NCBI GenBank assembly: GCA_963803065.1
Contig: CAWDKW010000002.1
Coordinates: 434,001-498,000, forward strand
DNA from: DASXMT01 sp963803065
GTDB taxonomy: Bacteria; Actinomycetota; Acidimicrobiia; Acidimicrobiales; RAAP-2
DNA length: 64,000 nucleotides
Reading direction: 5' to 3'
Positions within the stretch are counted from its first letter, which is position 1, and the number at the start of each line of letters is the position of its first letter. Below the pieces are notes generated by a model. It did no database searches. It was not told the DNA's origin and saw only the letters and a list, made by a program, of their open reading frames with translations. The position numbers and the translations under genes were made by a program. This document shows positions 42,668 through 51,338 of the stretch, piece by piece.

Positions 42668-42935
42668 CGTTCCTCCTGGTAGTCGGCTTGGATCGGCGTC
42701 GGGTCCGCCCAGGATCGCCGACGTTGCGGCCAATCGAACAGTAGCGTCCGAGCCCGAGGACCGGCTCGGACGACACCATCCTGACAGGGGCCTTGTGAGC
42801 GACATTGGACGTCTCATTTAGTTTCATGATCTTTTGTGTCGTGGGCGGCTCCTGAAGGAGGCGAACCTGCACCACAGAGGGTCGACAAGCGCCGTCGTGA
42901 CCGAAGCGGGGTCGGCCTGGAATACTGGCGCGGTC

Positions 42936-43955
42936 ATGCTCGTCGCCGACGCCGTCTCGCCGTCTGTCCAGCTGCATACGCTGCTCACCGGGTGGCAGAC
43001 GGACTGGCTGAACTTCGTCTCGCTGGTCATCGAGGGCGCCTTCGCCGTTGGCTATGTCGTGTTGGCCGGTCGCCTCACGGCTCGAGGCCGGCGTTGGTCT
43101 CCCTGGCGGACGACCTCGTTCGTGGCCGGCATCGTCACCATCGTGATCGCCGTACAGTCCGGGCTGGCCTCCTACGACGACAGCGTGTTCAGCATCCACG
43201 TGATCCAGCACCTGCTCCTCATGAACGTGGCCCCCATATTGCTCGCACTCGGCGCGCCGGTAACCCTGCTCCTGCAAGCAGGCGATCGGAGCACCCAACA
43301 GCGGGTGCTCAAAGTGCTACACAACCCGATCGTCGAGGTGATCACCAACCCCGTCTTCGTCCTGGTCGTCTTCTCGGTGACGATGGTGGGCTACTTCCTG
43401 ACGCCCTTCTACCAGTTCTCGCTGGAACACCCACTGCTCCACGAACTGACCCACCTGCATTTTCTCATCGCCGGCTGCCTCTACTGGTGGCTCGTAGTCG
43501 GCATCGACCCGTCTCGATGGCGACTGTCCTATCCGATGAAGCTCGGCTTCCTGGCCATCGGCATCCCCGTCGGCACCCTCCTCGGGCTGGGGCTGACCCA
43601 GACGAACGCGTCGATCGCTCCCCTGTTCCACTCCCTGTCCGACACCCATGCCGGCGGGTCGATCCTCTGGATCCTGGGGGAGATCTTCACCTTGTTGGCC
43701 ATGGGGATCGTGGTCATCCAGTGGATGAGAGCCGACGTCCGGGAAGCAGCCCGGGCCGACCGCCGCGCCGACGCCGCCACCGCGCGGGCCGTCGCCGACC
43801 TGACCGAGTTGGCCGCCGCCCCCGGTGGAGCAGCCCCGAAGGACCCAGAGCGGCGGGGCGCGGACGATTCGGTTCGACGGGGGGTGACGCCGGTGCGGTT
43901 CGACGGCGGACGCCTGGTTGTCGACGAACGCGTCGAGGTGCCGACACGCGATTAG
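42936..43955 (+). CDS. ctaG: Cytochrome c oxidase assembly protein CtaG (caa3 type)
   Basis: A 339-aa integral membrane protein with about seven helices. Family features are FSIHVIQHLLLMNVAPILLA, ALGAPVTLLLQAG, HELTHLHFLIAGCLYWWLVV and WILGEIFTLLAMGIVVIQWM, with conserved histidines likely to handle copper for assembly of the CuB site. The C-terminal ~75 residues are a charged cytoplasmic tail rich in Ala/Arg/Asp. The ATG at 42936 is my choice; GTG at 42897 would add 13 residues. No oxidase subunits are adjacent. Confidence 0.9.
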   Translation: MLVADAVSPSVQLHTLLTGWQTDWLNFVSLVIEGAFAVGYVVLAGRLTARGRRWSPWRTTSFVAGIVTIVIAVQSGLASYDDSVFSIHVIQHLLLMNVAPILLALGAPVTLLLQAGDRSTQQRVLKVLHNPIVEVITNPVFVLVVFSVTMVGYFLTPFYQFSLEHPLLHELTHLHFLIAGCLYWWLVVGIDPSRWRLSYPMKLGFLAIGIPVGTLLGLGLTQTNASIAPLFHSLSDTHAGGSILWILGEIFTLLAMGIVVIQWMRADVREAARADRRADAATARAVADLTELAAAPGGAAPKDPERRGADDSVRRGVTPVRFDGGRLVVDERVEVPTRD

Positions 43956-44025
43956 TCGACAGACCACTGGCGTCAGGCCATGTCCCCGGCAACCGACAGG
44001 ACCCGCGGTAAGCACCCCCGGCGCC

Positions 44026-44142
44026 TGTCAGGCAGGCTGCGGGTCAGGCAGGTGCGGGTCAGGCGGGTGCGGGTCAGGCGGTGCCCGGTGCCCGGTCGGG
44101 CGGTGCCCGGTGCCCGGTCAGGCGGTGCCCGGTGCCCGGTCA
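44026..44142. repeat. Minisatellite over the 3' end of the TetR gene
   Basis: Two interleaved families: three to four copies of GCGGGTCAGGCGGGT-type units, then three copies of GGTGCCCGGTGCCCGGTC. It covers most of the gap between ctaG and the TetR gene, and includes the TetR stop (44140-44142). Confidence 0.85.
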
Positions 44143-44757
44143 GCCTCCGAGCCCGCGCACGATGAAGTCGCAGACCTCACCGGCGACCTCATCCCTGGGC
44201 CGGGGCAGCGGCTCCGCCGCTCGCACCGACATGGCCCCGTAGATCTGCTGTCCGATCAAGGTGATGGCCAGGTCCGAGCCCATGGGACGGAACGTCCCGG
44301 CAGCCACGCCATCCTCGAAGACCTCGGCGAGGAGCCCGGCCACGTTGAGTCCGATCAGGGCCAGCTCGGCCCCCACCGCCGCCCCGTCCTGGGATGCGCT
44401 TTCCTGCGTGGACAGGGCCAGGCGCAGGAAGGCCGGGCTCTCGTCGAGCTGTTCGAACACGCCGGTGAGGAGGACCTGGAGGCGGTCGAGCGGGTCCGTG
44501 CTCGACCCCCACGATGCGGCGATGGCCTCGAGCAGCTGGTCGTGCATGCGGTTGAGACAGGCCCGTAACAACTCGTCCCGGTTGGCAAAATAGACGTAGA
44601 TCGTCGAGCGGGCGACCCCGGCTTGTGCCGCGATCTCGTCCATGGACACCTCGGTCGTGCCCCGTTCTCCGAACAATCGGCGGGCGACGTCGATGACCTG
44701 ATCACGGCGGAAGTCGCGGATGACCTCTTTGAGGTCGTTGCGTGTCCCCGGAGCCAC
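44140..44757 (-). CDS. TetR/AcrR-family regulator of the P450 operon
   Basis: A 205-aa TetR protein. The HTH reads DQVIDVARRLFGERGTTEVS and then DEIAAQAGVARSTIYVYFAN, with VARSTIYVYF as the recognition helix. The ligand domain (about 75-200) is helical and hydrophobic. The GTG start at 44757 is one base after the P450 stop, so the regulator is translated from the P450 transcript. A palindrome upstream of the P450 gene is its likely operator, giving autoregulated control by a P450 substrate. The 3' end lies in a minisatellite. Confidence 0.92.
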   Translation of the reverse strand: MAPGTRNDLKEVIRDFRRDQVIDVARRLFGERGTTEVSMDEIAAQAGVARSTIYVYFANRDELLRACLNRMHDQLLEAIAASWGSSTDPLDRLQVLLTGVFEQLDESPAFLRLALSTQESASQDGAAVGAELALIGLNVAGLLAEVFEDGVAAGTFRPMGSDLAITLIGQQIYGAMSVRAAEPLPRPRDEVAGEVCDFIVRGLGG

Positions 44758-44758
44758 G

Positions 44759-46000
44759 TCAGGCCGTGACGAGGGAGGCCGAGGGGGTGAAGGCGACCGG
44801 GATGTGCTTCACGCCGTTGATGAACTGGGACTGGAGCCGCTGAACCTCGCCGTCGAGCCGGATGTCGGGCATGCGGTCGAGCAGATGCTCGAACATGACC
44901 CGGATCTCCATGCGAGCGAGGTTGGCACCCAGGCAGAAGTGGGGCCCACCCGCGCCGAAGGCCATGTGCGGGTTGGGGTCTCGGGTGATGTCGAAGCGGT
45001 TGGGGTCGTCGAACACCTTCTCGTCGCGATTGGCGGAGACATGGAAGAACACCACCTTGTCGTCCGCCTTGATGGTCTGGTCCCCGAGCTCGAACTCGCT
45101 GGTCGCCTGGCGACGGAAGTTCATGACCGGCGTCACGTAGCGGAGCATCTCCTCGGTTGCCGAGGGCAGGAGGGACCGGTCGTTGCGCAGCAGCTCCCAC
45201 TGATCGGGGTGGGCGAAGAACGTGGCCATGGCCCCCGAGATCAGGTTCCGGGTCGTCTCGTTCCCCGCCACGGTCAGGAGGAGGAAGAACAGCTCGAGCT
45301 CGAAGTCCGAGAGCTGCTCCCCGTCAATCTCGACACCGGTGAGCACGCTCATCAGGTCGTCGTGGGGGTCCGCCCGCTTTTGGGCAAAGAGCTCGGAGGC
45401 GTAGGCATAGAGCTCCATCGAAGCCACCTGGGCCACGTCGGCCGTGTGCTGGTATTCGGGGTCCTCGTTCCCCACCATTTGGTTCGACCAGTCGAACATC
45501 CTGTGCCGGTCTTCGTTGGGGACGCCGAGCAGCTCGGCAATGACGACCAGGGGTAGCTCGGCAGCGATGTCGGTGACGAAATCGGCCGTGCCCCGCTCGA
45601 TGACGCCATCGATGATGGCGTCGGTGGCGGCATGGATCCGGTCGTGGAGCTGATTGACCATCTTGGGGGTGAAGCCCTTGTTGACCAGCCGGCGGTACCG
45701 GGTGTGCATCGGCGGATCCATGTTCAACATGATCAACTGCTGCTGGGCCAGGAGCTCGTCGTCCAGGTCCCAGATGTAGGTGGCCTTCCGGTTCGACGAG
45801 AAGTGCTCGTAGTCGCGGTTCACGATGGTGCACTCGTCGTAGCCGGTCACGGCCCAGAAACCAGGTCCGGCGGCCTCCTCGTGCCACCACACCGGCGCGT
45901 TCCGCCGCAAGAAGGCGAACCAGTCATGGGGAACTCCATCGACGAAGTTCTTGGAATCGGTGAGGTCGATATCGCTGAAGTCGATGCCGCGTGCTTGCAT
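44759..46000 (-). CDS. Cytochrome P450
   Basis: A 413-aa bacterial class I P450. The I-helix acid-alcohol region is AGNETT (245-250), the K-helix ExxR is E284-R287, and the heme loop FGAGGPHFCLGANLAR puts the proximal Cys at 356. The HTRYRRLVNKGF C-helix is conserved. It resembles the CYP125/CYP142/CYP124 and terpene-hydroxylating actinobacterial groups, so a steroid, terpenoid or fatty-acid substrate is likely; I cannot choose. No ferredoxin or reductase gene is adjacent. It is the first gene of a P450-TetR unit with a palindrome 23-37 bp upstream of the start. Confidence 0.95.
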   Translation of the reverse strand: MQARGIDFSDIDLTDSKNFVDGVPHDWFAFLRRNAPVWWHEEAAGPGFWAVTGYDECTIVNRDYEHFSSNRKATYIWDLDDELLAQQQLIMLNMDPPMHTRYRRLVNKGFTPKMVNQLHDRIHAATDAIIDGVIERGTADFVTDIAAELPLVVIAELLGVPNEDRHRMFDWSNQMVGNEDPEYQHTADVAQVASMELYAYASELFAQKRADPHDDLMSVLTGVEIDGEQLSDFELELFFLLLTVAGNETTRNLISGAMATFFAHPDQWELLRNDRSLLPSATEEMLRYVTPVMNFRRQATSEFELGDQTIKADDKVVFFHVSANRDEKVFDDPNRFDITRDPNPHMAFGAGGPHFCLGANLARMEIRVMFEHLLDRMPDIRLDGEVQRLQSQFINGVKHIPVAFTPSASLVTA

Positions 46001-46022
46001 TCGGACGAACCCTCCAGTGGGT

Positions 46023-46037
46023 CGGACACTATGTCCG
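46023..46037. promoter_or_regulatory. Palindromic operator upstream of the P450 gene
   Basis: CGGACA-CTA-TGTCCG is a perfect inverted repeat with 6-bp arms, immediately followed by a second half-site TATGTCCG at 46051-46058. It starts 23 bp upstream of the P450 start, in the expected promoter position. The cognate binder is probably the TetR encoded downstream. Confidence 0.7.
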
Positions 46038-46244
46038 ATAGGTCAGATCGTATGTCCGGGGCGGCCCACCGTCAAGCCTCCGGGGCAACCGCCCAGGCGT
46101 CCAGGCCCCGCAGCTGCCCCATGCCGGGCCAAGGCCCCGGCAGCGCTCCGGGGCCGTGGGGGGAACCAGAGGCACCTGGCCTGGCGCCTCACCCGTGTCG
46201 GCGCCGGAGGACCGGGGAAGTGGGCGGGCGTCCCTGGTCCGGCG

Positions 46245-46607
46245 CTAGGCGCCAGGGGGCAGCGCCCCGTCGATGACGATGGTGGGGTTCTCGGTGACCA
46301 CGAATTCAAGGTGGTCGACGTCGAGGAACTTGGCCACATCGGCCATCACGTCGACGACGTCGGGGGCCTCGATGGACGCCTGGTAGTCGGCCATCGACTC
46401 GAACCACTGGACGGTCACACCGTCGTATCCGTCGTCGGCATCACCCCGATAGGCGGAGAGCGGTTTGGGGTTCTGCTCGTAGCGGTAGACGTGGCTGCCG
46501 CTCATCGTCGCCGCCATCAAGGGCCCGTGGTGGTCCTTCCAGTAGGCATGGAACTCCGCCGGAGTCAGTCCCGGCTTGCGCTTCAACAAGCAGGTCAGCT
46601 TCACCAT
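46245..46607 (-). CDS. EthD domain protein
   Basis: A 120-aa EthD-type dimeric alpha-beta barrel protein: KLTCLLKRKPGLTPAEFHAY followed by WKDHHGPL is the family signature, with the conserved His pair, and the body continues YDGVTVQWFESMADYQASIE. EthD-like proteins assist ring-cleavage, dehydration or P450-type degradation pathways, often as small cyclases or dehydratases. The ATG at 46607 follows GGGAGGG. It is 245 bp upstream of the P450 gene on the same strand, but the operator lies between them, so the promoters may be separate. Confidence 0.88.
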   Translation of the reverse strand: MVKLTCLLKRKPGLTPAEFHAYWKDHHGPLMAATMSGSHVYRYEQNPKPLSAYRGDADDGYDGVTVQWFESMADYQASIEAPDVVDVMADVAKFLDVDHLEFVVTENPTIVIDGALPPGA

Positions 46608-46723
46608 CGTTTGCCCTCCCCTTCTCTCGTCTCGTCCACGATCGAGCACCAGGAGCGGCGCGATCGTCCAACAATTCAGAAAACGTACCGCTCGCCGGGT
46701 TGGCCGCGATTAGCGTCGCGGGA

Positions 46724-47527
46724 GTGACCGCGACCGACCCGCGTCCAGGGAGCACGGCGCACCTGCCGGTCGACCCTCGAACCAAGGCCGTGCTCACCGA
46801 GTTGGCTGCCATCGGAGCGCCGACGCCGAGCGCCGACATCCGACCCGCGAAGGGATACCGGCCGACCCTGAGGCGTCGGCTGCTCGGGACCGTCATCCAT
46901 GCCGGCTGGGCCTGGATTGCCCGCAACGGCGCGGTGGGCCCGGGCGACGGGCGTGCCCGTCGGTTCGGGTCGTTCGGCACAGGAAGCTGCCTGGCCTTCC
47001 CGCTCGGGGCGGTCTTCGGGCAGCGTTGGATCCATATCGGCCACGACACCCTCGTTGGACCCTCCGTGAGCCTCTCGGCCGGGATGGTTCCAGGACAGCA
47101 GATGGTCAGTGACCCTGTCGTCAGGATCGGCGATCGCTGCATGATCGGACGGGGGAGCCACATCGTGGGCCATTTCAGCATCGAGGTGGGCGACGACGTC
47201 CACACCGGCCCCTATGTGTACATCACCGACCAGAACCACGGCTACGAGGACCCTGACGAGGTGGTCCACTCGCAATGGCCCACCGACGTGCCGGTGGTGA
47301 TCGGTGACGGCAGCTGGCTGGGAACCGGCGTCGTCGTGCTTCCAGGCAGCCGGCTCGGACGCAACGTGGTCGTCGGTGCGGGCTCGGTCGTGCGCGGTAC
47401 CTTCCCGGACCATTGCGTGATCGCCGGCGTTCCCGCCCGGGTCGTGAAGCGCTACACGTCAGAGGCTGGATGGGCCCCGCCGAGTTCTGTCGGCACGGAC
47501 CCGGAATCGCCGGCCAGGAGGCACTGA
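46724..47527 (+). CDS. Hexapeptide-repeat acyltransferase (LbetaH, maltose O-acetyltransferase-like)
   Basis: A 267-aa acyltransferase. Residues ~85-240 form a left-handed beta-helix: hexapeptides such as IHIGHD-TLVGPS, VRIGDR-CMIGRG, IEVGDD-VHTGPY, VVIGDG-SWLGTG and VVVLPG-SRLGRN. The catalytic His is in YITDQNHGYEDPDE. The closing GSVVRGTFPDHCVIAGVPAR is typical of sugar and Xat-like acyltransferases. The N-terminal ~80 residues are an extra helical region. The GTG at 46724 is the likely start; GGGA lies just before it. Its C-terminal tail and stop fall in a short repeat (47513-47589). Confidence 0.88.
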   Translation: MTATDPRPGSTAHLPVDPRTKAVLTELAAIGAPTPSADIRPAKGYRPTLRRRLLGTVIHAGWAWIARNGAVGPGDGRARRFGSFGTGSCLAFPLGAVFGQRWIHIGHDTLVGPSVSLSAGMVPGQQMVSDPVVRIGDRCMIGRGSHIVGHFSIEVGDDVHTGPYVYITDQNHGYEDPDEVVHSQWPTDVPVVIGDGSWLGTGVVVLPGSRLGRNVVVGAGSVVRGTFPDHCVIAGVPARVVKRYTSEAGWAPPSSVGTDPESPARRH

Positions 47528-47589
47528 CCGGTGGCGGCCCCGTAGGCACTGACCGGGACCGCCAGGAGGCACTGCACCCAGGAGGTACC
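47513..47589. repeat. Short repeats over the 3' end of the acyltransferase gene
   Basis: AGGAGGCACTGACCGG-type units recur at 47515, 47543 and 47564, with a truncated AGGAGGTACC at the end. The acyltransferase stop (47525-47527) lies in the first unit. Confidence 0.75.
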
Positions 47590-48420
47590 GAACCAGACCA
47601 CCGAACCGGAGCAAGGAAGGGTACGCCCCCTCCGGGACTCCCGGCTCGTCGGTGGACGCTCGACCGGAGACGTTGACGGGGGCAACGAGCTCACGTGGCC
47701 TGACCGTCCGCCGGTGCCGCCGAGCGGCTGCCGGGAGTCCGGAGGGTGGCGATGTGCCGGTGCCCACTGTGCCGGGTACGGGGAACCCAGCACGGCTAGA
47801 GGGGTGCCTGCCTGGGCATCGACAGATCTAGGTTGTAAGAGAAAATGCTGCGGTTTGCTCCGCTGAGAAACGGGCGGCGGCGGGTGATCATGCGGTTCGG
47901 TGCCACTTTTGCCCAGGAATTTGTCGAGGGGCCCTTCTTTACCAGGCGCACCTGTCTCACCAGCCGCACTTGGCCCAGTGCCCCCTGCCCAGTGCCCCCT
48001 GCCCAGTGCCCCCTGCCCGGTGCCCCTGTGCCCAGTGCCCCTGCCCAGTGCCCCCTGCCCAGTGCCCTGAGCCCTGAGTCCTGAGCCCTGACCCGATGGG
48101 GAGCGTGCCGATGGCGTGGGATCGTGGGCACGCCGGTCATCCACGGCAGCCGCCCTTTCAAAAGCAACTCGATCTCGTTTCTCTTCGGGGGCGGCGGGCG
48201 ACCTTTTCGGGGGCGGCGGGCGGCGGCCACGGGGACTTGAGCCGCATTGAAGAATTCTTGTTAGATATGCTCCATCTCCGATTCGGACATGCGTAGAACT
48301 GTTCTGGTTTGCTCCGGCCCGATTTTGGGCATTGGTTACGAAATTTTCGAGAACTGGGTTTACTCCCCACCCGCAATGGGGATTAGCGGTGGCATTCGAG
48401 CGACATAGTGGGGATATGAC
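47590..48420. other. Long intergenic region upstream of the ECF sigma gene
   Basis: About 830 bp without a credible gene. It holds the minisatellite at 47972-48090, two copies of TTCGGGGGCGGCGGGCG near 48183-48225, and from about 48240 an AT-richer zone with the palindrome CGAAATTTTCG (48339-48349), the likely promoter area of the sigma gene. Frames across the repeats give only low-complexity peptide. Confidence 0.55.
47972..48090. repeat. Minisatellite of GCCCAGTGCCCCCT units
   Basis: About eight tandem units of 12-14 bp built on GCCCAGTGCCCCCT, ending in a degenerate GAGCCCTGA tract (three copies). The unit shares the word GGCCCAGTG with the repeat at 39231-39320. Confidence 0.85.
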
Positions 48421-50031
48421 GTGACGCGGGGATCGAACGATTTCACCGGTACGCACGCCGTCAGTGACTTCGAGGGGGCCGTCGACGTCGATCGGGACCG
48501 GGTCCTGGTCGAACGGTGCCAGGCGGGCGACCTCGCTGCCTTCGACTCCTTGTACCTCCACTACCACCAGCGCTTACTGCGATTCTGCATGAAGCGACTC
48601 CAGGAGCGCTCGGAGTCCGAGGACGTCGTGCAGGAGGCGTTCGCCCGGGCGTGGCGAGCACTCCCCTCCTTCGCCGGGGACCGACGCTTCTATCCGTGGC
48701 TGACGGTGATCGCCGGCAACCTGTGCACCGATGTCGTCCGTCGGCGGGCCCGCACGACCTCGCTCGACGAATCGACGATGCGGGCCAGCGATGTCGGTTC
48801 CTACGACATAGAGGACGCCGTCTTGGCGGATGTCGACGCCAAGATGGTCAACACCGCCTTCGAGAACCTCAAGCCCCGGCATCAGAGGGTCCTCGAGCTG
48901 CGAGAACGGTCGGGTTGGTCCTACCAGCGGATCGCCGATCAAGAGGGGGTCGGGGTCTCGGCGGTCGAGACCCTGCTGTGGCGGGCACGCAACGCGCTGA
49001 AACGCGAGTTCGCGCTCCTGGCCGGAGCCGAAGGCAAGGCGGGCGCCCTGATCGGCGTGGCCTTGACCCTCCCAAAGGTCTGCATCAGCCGGTTCGCGCG
49101 GTCGTTCCGGAACCACGTCCACACCGTCTTCCGACACGCCCTCGAGACGGGCCGCCACGTGGCCGGCGCGGTGACGCCGGCGGGGGCGTCCGTGGCCGCG
49201 GTGGGGGCGGTCTTCGTCGGTCTGGGAGCCGTCTACCTCACACCGGGTGCACTCACGACCGTCGGCCAGGCCGCCGTCGGGCCGACGGCTCCGACCGTCG
49301 CTCCATCTACCGGCGGTCCTGACCCAGGGACGGCATCGACCCATCCGCCGTCTCGGGCGTACGGAACGGCGTCCACAGCCTCCGCGGGTGGTGCTGGTGC
49401 CGGTACGGGTGGGGCCGGTACCGATGGTGCTGGATCTGCCGGGGCCGGCGGGAGCGGTGCCGGTGTTGGGAGTGGCGGTGGTCGTCCGAGCACCCGGAGC
49501 GCCGCCGCCGGTTCGGCGGGCTCGAACGGTTGGGGAGGCAACGGCAGTTCAGGGGCTACGGCTGTGCCCGGCGGCACAGGAGCCGATCCCTCGGCGACGC
49601 CGTCCAGGGCGGGAAGCCAGACTGATCCCGCAAGCGGCCTGACCCAGCCGGTCAGCGGAGCCACTGGTCTTGTCGGTGGTGCGGTCAACGGGGTCACTGG
49701 TGTCGTCGGTGGTGCGGTCAGCGGGGTCACTGGTGTCGTCGGTGGCGCCACTGGTGCGGTCGGCGGTGTCGTCGCCGGCGCAGGGGCGACCACCGGTGGC
49801 GCGGTCAGCGGACTGGCCAACGGTGTCGGAGGAGCGGTCAGCAGTGTCGGAGGCACTGTTGGCGCGGCGGCGGCCGACACCGGTGGGAGTGCCGGTTCCG
49901 GCCTCGGACAACTGACGACCGGAGCCACCGGGGCCGTCGGGGGCGTCGTGTCCGGCGCGGGATCGGGTGTCGGACAAGCGGTGACCGGTGTCACCGGCGG
50001 TGTCAGCAGCCTCCTCGGAGGACCGGGATGA
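48421..50031 (+). CDS. ECF-type sigma factor fused to a membrane segment and a Gly/Ala/Val-rich tail
   Basis: A 536-aa protein. Residues 28-110 are sigma region 2 (LAAFDSLYLHYHQRLLRFCM, SEDVVQEAFARAWRALPSFA), and 140-200 are region 4 with HTH RSGWSYQRIADQEGVGVSAV followed by ETLLWRARNALKREF. Residues ~248-272 are a hydrophobic helix (VTPAGASVAAVGAVFVGLGA), and 275-536 a low-complexity tail of Gly, Ala, Thr, Ser and Val with quasi-repeats such as GAVSGVTGVVGGA. I infer a membrane-tethered sigma factor with an extracytoplasmic tail; no anti-sigma gene is adjacent. GTG at 48421 with GGGG at spacing of about 7. The tail is encoded by GC-rich repeats. Confidence 0.85.
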   Translation: MTRGSNDFTGTHAVSDFEGAVDVDRDRVLVERCQAGDLAAFDSLYLHYHQRLLRFCMKRLQERSESEDVVQEAFARAWRALPSFAGDRRFYPWLTVIAGNLCTDVVRRRARTTSLDESTMRASDVGSYDIEDAVLADVDAKMVNTAFENLKPRHQRVLELRERSGWSYQRIADQEGVGVSAVETLLWRARNALKREFALLAGAEGKAGALIGVALTLPKVCISRFARSFRNHVHTVFRHALETGRHVAGAVTPAGASVAAVGAVFVGLGAVYLTPGALTTVGQAAVGPTAPTVAPSTGGPDPGTASTHPPSRAYGTASTASAGGAGAGTGGAGTDGAGSAGAGGSGAGVGSGGGRPSTRSAAAGSAGSNGWGGNGSSGATAVPGGTGADPSATPSRAGSQTDPASGLTQPVSGATGLVGGAVNGVTGVVGGAVSGVTGVVGGATGAVGGVVAGAGATTGGAVSGLANGVGGAVSSVGGTVGAAAADTGGSAGSGLGQLTTGATGAVGGVVSGAGSGVGQAVTGVTGGVSSLLGGPG

Positions 50032-50169
50032 GCATGGCTCCCATGACCTTGGGACTCCTGACCTTGGGATTCATGGCCACGGGAAGACTGAATCCGGGCG
50101 GGATGACCCTCGGGCTGACCTGAGGCCGGCCCCTTCGGGCCGGGACCCATGACTGCTACCTGCAGCCAT

Positions 50170-51213
50170 TCATCGGGGCTCCACGAAGGCCGCTGGGTCA
50201 TCGACAGCCGACCCTTCCTGTACATGCAGCCCGGTCGGCAGCCCAACGGCGGCAAGGCCATGACGACGGAGCACTTCAAGGGCCTCGGCGCGGCCGGCGG
50301 CGATCAGGGCCTCGGTGTCTGAGAAGTCGGTGTAGTCGCGCGACAGCTGGCCCCCGCCGCTGAAGACAATGACCTCGACTCCCGGTGGCAACCGGGACAT
50401 CTCCTGGCTGAAACGCGAATGCACGGCAATGAACAGTGCGTTGAGCATGGCTTCGACGGGACGGCGGGAGATGGGAGGCGTGTAGGTGAGGGGCCCGCAC
50501 AACAGGACGAAGATCCTGGTGGCCCCGCCCTCGATCGCCCGGCTGATCGGCACGTTGTTCACGACGCCCCCGTCGATCAGCTGAATCCCACTGATCTCGA
50601 CGGGGGGAAAGATGGCAGGGATCGCCGCCGAGGCCAGAATCGCCTCGACGGCGGGACCCGAGGTCAGCCAGTGCTCACGCCCATCGGCCAGCGACGTGGC
50701 GACCACCTCGAAGGGGATCACCGCGTCCTCGAGCCGCTCGAAGGTGATCCCTCGTTCGATGATGTCCCGCAGACCGGTATTGGGATGGACGGACTCCCGT
50801 TGCTGCAAGAAGATCCAGGGCCCGTGCACACGCCGCTGCGGGTAGACGTCTTCCCCGCGCAAGCCGTGCCAGATCTCGGTCAGGTGCTCCATGCCCGCCG
50901 GCGTCGGCTCTCCTGCGAACGCGGCGCCGTTCACCGCGCCGACCGACGTCCCGTAGACACGATCGGGGATGATGCCCTGCTCGACCAGAACTTGGAGCAT
51001 CCCCACCTGGGTCGCCCCCCGGGTCCCCCCGCCCGCCATCACCAGAGCCGTCACTGGGCGATCAGCCGATTGGTGTCGGGCCAGCCACTCCTGCCGATCG
51101 ATCCGACTCCGCTTGAAGGTGAACCGCACGGTCAGGATGATCAACACCAGCGTCACCAGGACGAACAGGGGAAAGATCACGACGAACGCCAGGTGGACGG
51201 TGGCAGGTTGCAT
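50170..51213 (-). CDS. Patatin-like phospholipase, membrane-anchored
   Basis: A 347-aa patatin-fold lipase. Residues 8-29 form an N-terminal transmembrane helix (AFVVIFPLFVLVTLVLIILT), followed by a basic stretch. The oxyanion motif is MAGGGTRGATQVG (60-71), the nucleophile is in GTSVG (88-92), and the catalytic Asp is in QLIDGGVVNN. All catalytic elements are intact. It probably hydrolyses phospholipids or acyl esters at the inner face of the membrane. It is divergent from the nuclease-like gene with 125 bp between starts. No nucleotide-second-messenger gene is adjacent. Confidence 0.9.
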   Translation of the reverse strand: MQPATVHLAFVVIFPLFVLVTLVLIILTVRFTFKRSRIDRQEWLARHQSADRPVTALVMAGGGTRGATQVGMLQVLVEQGIIPDRVYGTSVGAVNGAAFAGEPTPAGMEHLTEIWHGLRGEDVYPQRRVHGPWIFLQQRESVHPNTGLRDIIERGITFERLEDAVIPFEVVATSLADGREHWLTSGPAVEAILASAAIPAIFPPVEISGIQLIDGGVVNNVPISRAIEGGATRIFVLLCGPLTYTPPISRRPVEAMLNALFIAVHSRFSQEMSRLPPGVEVIVFSGGGQLSRDYTDFSDTEALIAAGRAEALEVLRRHGLAAVGLPTGLHVQEGSAVDDPAAFVEPR

Positions 51214-51338
51214 CGCCAGAAAGGCTAACGGACCGACCTCCGTTTACAGCGCCGGCCTCCCGGCTGGGAACCCTTCTAGCTCGGGGTCGCACCCGCATTT
51301 GACGCTCGGCCGTCATACCCTCCTGAGACACTGTCCTC

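Noticed and set aside
47972..48090. Possible CRISPR array
   Set aside because: Units are 12-14 bp without unique spacers and no cas gene is near; it is a minisatellite. The same holds for the arrays at 6266, 39231 and 44026.
47796..48230. A 144-codon minus-strand ORF upstream of the ECF sigma gene
   Set aside because: Its sequence is mostly translated minisatellite (GHWAG repeats), with no coding signal.
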